A program made the position numbers and the translations under genes. The notes under the pieces are model-generated. The model worked only from the letters and a program-made list of their open reading frames with translations. It had not been told where the DNA came from and ran no database searches. From the NCBI GenBank assembly GCA_964439745.1, contig CAYTQK010000110.1, positions 1-9,804 on the forward strand: a DNA stretch of 9,804 nt, read 5' to 3'. Positions 5,113 through 9,804 of this stretch are shown one piece after another. Each line of letters opens with the position of its first letter. Position 1 is the first letter of the stretch. The stretch is from CAYTQK01 sp964439745 (GTDB lineage Bacteria > Desulfobacterota > Desulfobacteria > Desulfobacterales > Desulfosudaceae).

Positions 5113-6039
5113 CTATTGTGAAGCAGAGCTGGTGCGGATGGTCAGCGAGGTCTCGTAGAACTCGGCCGCGCCAGCGGCCGCGCCGCTGTCCTGGCCGCCA
5201 GGCGCGGATTCAATTTTGATCCCGCGGGTCTGCCTGGCCACCTGGTCGGTGCTGTCGTTCAGCTGATAGACCGGTCCCCGGGTCTGGCGCTGCACTTCCC
5301 CCAGGGGGCGGGTGGAGGCATAGACGGTGACGGTTTCTTCGCCGAACGGCGGCACCACCGTGAAGGTGTACTGATCCTTGCCCGAGGGCAGGCGGTAGAT
5401 GGTGCCGCCCTGGAAATAGGTCTCCCGGCGATAGGGGTTGGGCAGGATCTGGACCAAATTGCCCTGGCTGTCTTTATACACCACCCGGGCGAAAAAGGGC
5501 TTGTTGCCCTTGAGGAAAAAGGAGAACTTCTCCCCGGCCCGGTAGGACTGGTCGGGACTGGTCAGGCGGACGGTCAGGGGCGCGGTGGGCTCGTCGGCCC
5601 AGTCGGACTGCCCGGCCGGGTCCGCCGCCGCGGACTCCAGGTCCGGGGTCACTTCGGCCTTGACCACGACCTGAAAGCTTTCCCCCATGCGGGGATCATC
5701 CACCCAGCCGCTCTCCAGCTCCTCCAGGATGGTCACCACTGCCTCGGCGCAGGCCCGCACCAGGTCCTTTTTCAAGGTAAAATCTTCCACCTCTGAAGAA
5801 CTCTGGATATAGGTGGCGGCCTTTTCCGCGGCATCCCGCCTGGCCAGGGCCCGGGCTTCGGCCATGGCCTGATTGCGGGTCTTGTCATTGCCCAGGGCGG
5901 CCAGACCCTGGCCGGTGGTGATGATGGAATTGCCGGCCCCGGCAAGGCCGGATGGAAAAAGACCAAGAAAAAGGATCACGGCCGTGAGCGGCAGGAACCT
6001 GTCAACGGCCTGATGAATCCTGGATGTTTTTTTTATCAT
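5113..6039 (-). CDS. exported DUF4384-domain protein
   Basis: I place the start at the ATG at 6039, which directly follows GGGAAAGGTG; a longer frame begins at 6138, but its extra 33 residues are unlike a signal peptide and have no good ribosome site. The resulting 308-residue protein has a basic N-terminus and a hydrophobic core (about 15-34, ending SGLAGAGN) typical of a Sec signal, so it is likely periplasmic or outer-membrane associated. There is no lipobox Cys. Residues 40-135 are rich in Ala, with EARALARRDAAEKAATYI, recalling the LPP20/FlgT N-terminal type of surface-protein domain. Residues about 156-245 match DUF4384, with SYRAGEKFSFFLKGNKPFF and ILPNP. DUF4384 domains often occur with caspase-like or CHAT peptidases; a CHAT relic lies nearby. 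The tail after 246 is low-complexity, then beta-rich. Function unknown. Confidence 0.8.
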   Translation of the reverse strand: MIKKTSRIHQAVDRFLPLTAVILFLGLFPSGLAGAGNSIITTGQGLAALGNDKTRNQAMAEARALARRDAAEKAATYIQSSSEVEDFTLKKDLVRACAEAVVTILEELESGWVDDPRMGESFQVVVKAEVTPDLESAAADPAGQSDWADEPTAPLTVRLTSPDQSYRAGEKFSFFLKGNKPFFARVVYKDSQGNLVQILPNPYRRETYFQGGTIYRLPSGKDQYTFTVVPPFGEETVTVYASTRPLGEVQRQTRGPVYQLNDSTDQVARQTRGIKIESAPGGQDSGAAAGAAEFYETSLTIRTSSASQ

Positions 6040-6212
6040 CACCTTTCCCCCTATTGTTTCCTTGTTCACCGTTTCGGGCGCATTGCTTCTGAAACAACCT
6101 AACACATCTACATGCCATCGGCATTTTTCATCATGCAAAAAGGAATTGTCACCCCTCGTCCCGGCGATGGGACCCGGAGAACCGCCCGGAATGTTTTGCT
6201 TCCGGTGCGTCC

Positions 6213-6773
6213 TCAGCCCCAGGTAACGGTCAGGTCATGGCTATCATCGTTTTTGGTGACCTTTGACCGCACCGGCTGCGTGCCGGCAATCACGGCCATT
6301 TCATGCAGAATACCCAGCAGGGAATGATTGATCACCTCCTCAATCTCCGTGCCGCGGATGGAGGGATCGGCCACGGAGTGCAGGGTGATGCCATCCGTCC
6401 TTCTTTCCACCTGGTTTTTTTCCGCATCCTGGTAATCGGTACTGAAAAAGGACTGCCGCCGTTTGACGAATCGTTCAATGGTGGTGGCCGGATCTCCGGG
6501 CGCGACCAGGTTCTTGTAAATCTCGGCCATGTTATGGGCCGTCAGCTGGCCGTAGGCAAAGCAGGCCTCCAGGCTGGACTGCCCGATTTCCTTGTATACC
6601 GCCAGGGACAGACGATAGAAAAAATCATCCGGATACCAGGAAGAGGTCAACACTTCCCCGTTGATCAGGGCCATGTCTTCTGCTGTCAGATATTGTTCCC
6701 AGTTTCTGTCTTTTTCCGCGCGGACCTGTTTGACAAGATCAATCAGAATCGTACCCTTGACCTGAACACTCAT
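6213..6773 (-). CDS. DUF2378-like protein (TIGR02265 family), function unknown
   Basis: The 186-residue protein begins at the ATG at 6773, which follows GAGAGGTATT; an upstream in-frame ATG at 6788 overlaps that ribosome site and is less likely. There is no signal peptide or membrane helix. The opening VQVKGTILIDLVKQV, the central SSWYPDDFFYRLSLAV and the later PGDPATTIERFVKRRQSFFSTDY follow the pattern of DUF2378, a family of about 200 residues expanded in myxobacteria and found in other former Deltaproteobacteria. It has been linked by fold to heme-NO-binding-like domains. I recognise this from the motif pattern only, so the assignment is moderate. It ends 173 bases before the DUF4384 start on the same strand. 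That gap holds no gene, only a small palindrome ATGCC/GGCAT at 6112-6124 and no clear promoter. Confidence 0.68.
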   Translation of the reverse strand: MSVQVKGTILIDLVKQVRAEKDRNWEQYLTAEDMALINGEVLTSSWYPDDFFYRLSLAVYKEIGQSSLEACFAYGQLTAHNMAEIYKNLVAPGDPATTIERFVKRRQSFFSTDYQDAEKNQVERRTDGITLHSVADPSIRGTEIEEVINHSLLGILHEMAVIAGTQPVRSKVTKNDDSHDLTVTWG

Positions 6774-6853
6774 AATACCTCTCAGCATGGTTGGGTTGAA
6801 GATTAATAAAAATATCTTTTTTCAAAACTTCACCGGCCTGCCGGGGCCCGGGG

Positions 6854-7198
6854 CTATAATTTTTCCAGTTCATCGAGAAGCTGAATCAGGCGCAGGGATT
6901 CCGCCACCCCGGTGGTGCCGCGCATGCTGACAACCACGCCGATGGTCTCCAGGAGTTCCCCGGTGGTGGCGCCCTGGTCCAGGGCAGCCGTGGCCTGGCC
7001 CAGCACGCAGTTGCGGCAGCCGGCTCCCAGCGCCAGGGCCAGGGCCATCAGGCGCTTGGTTTTGGCGTCAATGGCGCCGTCCTTATAGGCTTCTTCCACC
7101 TGGGCGCCGAGCTGTGCAGCCAGCTCCGGCATGGCTTGCAAAAACCGGCCAAGATTTTTCCTCCTGGTTTTGTCCAGCGCGACCTGGCTTTCTGACAT
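6854..7198 (-). CDS. carboxymuconolactone decarboxylase / AhpD-family protein
   Basis: The start is the ATG at 7198, which follows AAAAAGGAG with good spacing; the frame is open to 7273, but that extension lies in the leader. The 114-residue helical protein has the family core: KTKRLMALALALGAGCRNC (46-64), then a long helix and the closing GTTGVAESLRLIQLLDELE. Cys61 and Cys64 form the CxxC of AhpD-like thiol peroxidase partners. Four residues after Cys64, where AhpD-like proteins usually carry His, this one has Gln68, so the normal proton relay is changed. It is more likely a thiol-redox or stress protein than a true decarboxylase. It lies downstream of two tRNA genes on the same strand, with no clear promoter of its own in 7199-7323, and could be read from the tRNA transcript. 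Confidence 0.85.
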   Translation of the reverse strand: MSESQVALDKTRRKNLGRFLQAMPELAAQLGAQVEEAYKDGAIDAKTKRLMALALALGAGCRNCVLGQATAALDQGATTGELLETIGVVVSMRGTTGVAESLRLIQLLDELEKL

Positions 7199-7323
7199 GA
7201 TTTTCTCCTTTTTCTGAAAAAAATTTAAGATTCTCCACCGGAAACGCCTCCCGGCCGGAGCAGGAAATTCCATCGAACCCCTTGTTCTTTAAAGGTAACG
7301 GGTGCGAAAGCAACCTGAAAAAA

Positions 7324-7400
<77 letters not shown>

Positions 7401-7450
7401 GGAGAGGAAACCGGCACGGCGGGAAACGACCGCGCCGGGAAGATATTGAA

Positions 7451-7527
7451 TGGGGTGAGTGATGGGACTTGAACCCACGACCCTCAGGGCCACAACCTGA
7501 TGCTCTACCAACTGAGCTACACCCACC
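7451..7527 (-). tRNA. tRNA-His (anticodon GTG)
   Basis: On the minus strand the 77-base gene has an encoded extra G at position -1 opposite C73, the identity mark of tRNA-His. The acceptor arm GTGGGTG pairs with CACTCAC. The anticodon loop TTGTGGC is closed by CAGG/CCTG and gives GTG, and the T-arm contains GGGTTCAAGTCCC. CCA is encoded (7451-7453). It lies 50 bases upstream of tRNA-Arg on the same strand, so both probably come from one transcript. Confidence 0.96.
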
Positions 7528-7540
7528 ATAAAAATATATC

Positions 7541-7570
7541 TGTCTATCACGTTCGCGGAGAAGGTTGCAA
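7541..7570 (-). promoter_or_regulatory. weak promoter candidate for the tRNA-His/tRNA-Arg pair
   Basis: On the minus strand TTGCAA (7565-7570) and TAGACA (7541-7546) are separated by 18 bases, which would start transcription a few bases before tRNA-His. The -10 matches only about half of the consensus, so position is the main support. An AT-rich stretch (7529-7539) lies between it and the tRNA. Confidence 0.25.
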
Positions 7571-7612
7571 GATTTTTTCGGCCGGCCGGGGCAAAAAGGT
7601 AGCGTCGGGGGA

Positions 7613-8506
7613 TCAGAAATACTCTTTCCTGTGCTCCAGAAAATACCGCGCCTTGACCTTGGCCATGGCGGTAAAGGCCCGGCCGCCTTTGAGGATATCC
7701 GGATCCGCCTCCAGCACCTTCTCCAGGGTGGCCACGTATCCTTCCCTATCCTTGATCTGGGACAGCAGGAACCGGGCCTCGTACACGTCCACCAGCAGCA
7801 GCTTGCCGTCGGTTACCGCCCGGGCTTCGGCGAACATTTTCCGGGAGGCGGCCGGCCCGCCGCCGGTTCCGAGGCTCTCGGGGACCTGGGCGTAATAGGC
7901 GCCCAGGAAGGCCTTGCCCATCCCGAAAAAATAATCTTCATCCAGCTCAATGGAGCGCTTGACCAGGGCCAGGGCATCGACCAGGCGCACCAACGCGGTG
8001 ACGTCATCCATGTTGCGCAGAATCCAAAGGCCGGAGCATATGCCGGTCCAGCTCAAGGCTTCGGCGTAATCCTCATCCAGGTATTCTACCAGCTCCGGCA
8101 GCGGCCGACCCGCTTCCAGCCCTTTTCTGAACCTGGTGTCGGTTTTCAGGGCGTCCATACCGTACTGCCTGCCGTTGGCATATAGCTGGGCAGCATACTC
8201 CGCATCCTCATTTTCCACCATCATGCCATAGGCGCAATAGAGAAAGGCGCAGTCCTTGAGCAGGCGGCGGTTGTCCGGGGAAATCTTGGCCAGGGCGGTC
8301 AGCATGACGATATTGGTGGGCATGCCCTCTTTGACCACCCGCAGGTTTTCGGCGTCACTGGCCTTGCTGACCATTTCCGAAACCATGGGTACCACCGCCA
8401 GGTCGGTCTGCAGTTTCAGCCAGGTAGCACACCCCGACACCGTCAACCACCCGAGCGCTACCAGCAGGAGTCCCCCTGTTGCAAGGCTGCCGCCGGATCG
8501 TTTCAT
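7613..8506 (-). CDS. TRAP transporter-associated lipoprotein, TatT type
   Basis: Family role: TatT (TRAP transporter T-component) is a periplasmic helical-repeat lipoprotein that forms trimers and works with the solute-binding protein of some TRAP transporters, perhaps on hydrophobic or organic-acid ligands. The 297-residue protein has a signal sequence ending in the lipobox VSGC, so Cys26 would be lipidated. The rest is almost all helical. Family marks are the N-terminal part around NLRVVKEGMP, LLKDCAFLYCAYGM (83-96), and TGGGPAASRKMFAEA (214-228) followed by VYEARFLL (241-248). The ATG at 8506 follows AGGGG by four bases. A TRAP large permease lies just upstream on the same strand, which supports the call, but tatT also has its own good promoter. 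Confidence 0.88.
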   Translation of the reverse strand: MKRSGGSLATGGLLLVALGWLTVSGCATWLKLQTDLAVVPMVSEMVSKASDAENLRVVKEGMPTNIVMLTALAKISPDNRRLLKDCAFLYCAYGMMVENEDAEYAAQLYANGRQYGMDALKTDTRFRKGLEAGRPLPELVEYLDEDYAEALSWTGICSGLWILRNMDDVTALVRLVDALALVKRSIELDEDYFFGMGKAFLGAYYAQVPESLGTGGGPAASRKMFAEARAVTDGKLLLVDVYEARFLLSQIKDREGYVATLEKVLEADPDILKGGRAFTAMAKVKARYFLEHRKEYF

Positions 8507-8565
8507 GACGCCCCTAACCTCTTATTTTTACAGGTAAGATTTCTAATGAATGCGTATTATAAATT

Positions 8566-8593
8566 ATTATACCACAAAAATGATGAAAAACAA
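8566..8593 (-). promoter_or_regulatory. promoter of the TatT-type gene
   Basis: In the 151-base gap before this gene the minus strand holds a perfect -10 TATAAT (8566-8571), 16 bases after TTGTTT (8588-8593, only about half matching a -35). A second TATAAT occurs at 8556-8561. Transcription from about 8559 would give a leader of roughly 50 bases. The surrounding stretch is much richer in A/T than the genes, as expected for a promoter. No good terminator for the permease gene is seen in the gap; GCCGG/CCGGC arms exist, but the loop is large. Confidence 0.5.
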
Positions 8594-8657
8594 ATCAGTG
8601 CCGGCCGCATGGGTCCGGGACAAACCGGCGAATACAATTTTTCCCGCCGCCCAGGGC

Positions 8658-9804
8658 CTATATCTGCAGCACAGGAATCCGTTTTCCGGATAATTCCACC
8701 AGCCAGAGTGAGATCTCCGGGATATAGCTGATCAGCAGCAAAGCCAGCACCAGCAGCAGCAGAAAGGGCAGAACCACCCCGTACAGCTTGAGAATAGTGG
8801 TGTCAAAGCGCAGGCTGGAGATAAACAGGTTCACCCCCACCGGCGGGGTGAGGTACCCGATCTCCAGGTTGGCCAGAAAAATGATGCCCAGGTGGACCGG
8901 ATCAATGCCGAACTGCACCGCCACCGGCGCGATCAGGGGAACCACGATGATGATGGCCGAAAAAATATCCATCAGGCAGCCCACGATGAGCAGAAACACG
9001 TTGAGCAGCAGCAGAAAAACGATCTTGCTGTGGATATGGGCGGACAAAAACTCCACCAGCGACTGGGGCACCCGCATGTCCACCAGGAAGTTGGTCAGCC
9101 CCAGGGCCACCGCGATGACGATGAGAATGGCGCTGACCATGATCATGCTGTCCACGGTCAGGGCAATCAGCTTTTCCGCGGTGATCTCCCGGTAGATCAG
9201 GCATTCGGTCACCAGGGCGTACACCGCCGTGACCGAGGCGGCCTCGCCCACGGTGATCGAACCGGTATAAATCCCGCCCACGACAATGACCGGCAGAGGC
9301 ATGATCCACTTGGTCTCCCACAGGCTGGCGCCTAGTCGTTTCAGAGAAAAGGGCGTCACCGTGGCCCGGTGCCGCACTCCGTAGATTACGCCATACCCGG
9401 ATAGCAGCAGCACGATGAGCAGGCCGGGCAGGATGCCGGCGATAAAGAGCACGGTGATATCCACCCCGGCCACCATGCCGTAAATGAGAATCGGCAGGCT
9501 GGGCAGAAAGAGGACGCCGGAACTGCCCGAGGCGGTGATCAGGCCCAGGGAAAAGGAGCGGCCATAGCGGCTGGACACCAGGGCCGGCAGGAGGATGCCG
9601 CCGCAGGCGATGATGGTAATGCCGCTGGCGCCGGTCAGGGCCGTAAAGACCGTGCAGACGCCGCCGGTGACGATGGTCAGCCCGCCGGGCAGCCAGCCCC
9701 GCAGCGCGTCGGAACAACCAATCAGCCGGGCCGCGGCGATGCGTTCGGCACACAGTTAACCCGCGCAGCTGAACAGGGCGCAGGCACGCAACCCCCGGGC
9801 AGTG
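8658..9804 (-). CDS. dctM: TRAP transporter large permease DctM (N-terminus outside the window, in-frame stop near the edge)
   Basis: DctM is the large inner-membrane subunit of TRAP transporters, which use an ion gradient to import organic acids delivered by a periplasmic binding protein. Family marks include RGWLPGGLTIVT, ALTGASGITIIA, SSGVLFLPSLPILIYG, a DIFSAIIIVVPLIAPVA helix, LGIIFLANLEIGYLTPPVGVNLF, and many membrane helices. The stop is TAG at 8658-8660. Reading back from a possible GTG at 9578, the frame stays open and homologous up to a TAA at 9756-9758. Beyond it ALFSCAG still fits the family, and the TAA falls where DctM has the Tyr of AGYL (TAT to TAA). So either the gene carries a nonsense mutation or the window edge holds sequence errors. 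About 380 codons are present of a usual 430 or so. The small permease and binding protein should lie further upstream. Confidence 0.9.

Noticed and set aside
4401..5219. Long + strand open frame opposite the DUF3795 and DUF4384 genes
   Set aside because: It has no family features, starts inside the CHAT relic in the wrong frame, and lies opposite two minus-strand genes with good ribosome sites and clear domains. It is a GC-rich shadow frame.
6040..6138. 33-residue N-terminal extension of the DUF4384 protein
   Set aside because: The added residues do not look like a leader, and the ATG at 6039 has a good ribosome site and directly begins a classic signal peptide.
7574..7593. GGCCGGCC palindrome beside A/T runs downstream of the TatT-type gene, as a terminator
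   Set aside because: The palindrome has no room for a loop, and on the minus strand it is followed by A residues, not Ts.
7565..8185. + strand open frame opposite the TatT-type gene
   Set aside because: No recognisable domain; the minus strand carries a lipobox, a TatT motif and a promoter with a perfect -10.
8902..9753. Second long minus-strand frame overlapping dctM
   Set aside because: Its translation is rich in His, Arg and Gly with no membrane helices. The dctM frame holds all the conserved transporter motifs.

Overview
The window looks like a draft-genome contig from a GC-rich Desulfobacterota (formerly deltaproteobacterial) bacterium, probably a sulfate-reducer relative. This is inferred from the split F0-only atp operon, the DUF2378-like protein, a TRAP transporter with a TatT-type lipoprotein, and the general protein style. 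No ribosomal RNA or other taxonomic marker is present, so the lineage is an inference.

Left part, + strand (1-2466): the last 23 codons of an unidentified gene; a good sigma70-type promoter and a GC-rich leader hairpin; an acyl-CoA dehydrogenase of the long-chain/isovaleryl type; and a PyrK-like FAD/[2Fe-2S] electron-transfer subunit with no pyrD beside it. The dehydrogenase is crossed by a 10-N scaffold gap. Bases after the gap repeat, with many mismatches, the bases before it, and carry a spurious-looking in-frame stop. Collapsing the repeat restores a normal 387-residue enzyme.

Centre, + strand (2408-4325): an F0 operon of atpZ-like, atpI, atpB (TTG start) and atpE, ending in a very strong intrinsic terminator and a second one behind it. 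No F1 genes are here. The c subunit has Gln31, Glu64, Ser65 and Tyr69, which resemble a sodium-binding site, but lacks the usual Thr after the Ser.

Region 4326-7400: a decayed, frameshifted C-terminal relic of a CHAT-domain protein on the + strand. It is followed by minus-strand genes for a Cys-rich DUF3795/zinc-ribbon protein, an exported DUF4384 protein, a DUF2378-like protein and a carboxymuconolactone-decarboxylase-family protein. tRNA-Arg(TCG) and tRNA-His(GTG) lie upstream of these.

Right part, minus strand (7613-9804): a TatT-type TRAP-associated lipoprotein and the large TRAP permease DctM. DctM runs off the window edge and has an in-frame TAA at a position where the family normally has Tyr. 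Like the sequence at the N gap, this looks like an error near a contig end.

Most of the window is ordinary metabolism and energy conservation. I see no convincing new multi-gene system. The items most worth a second look are the gap artefact, the CHAT relic beside a DUF4384 gene, the orphan PyrK behind an acyl-CoA dehydrogenase, the c-subunit ion site, and the interrupted DctM.
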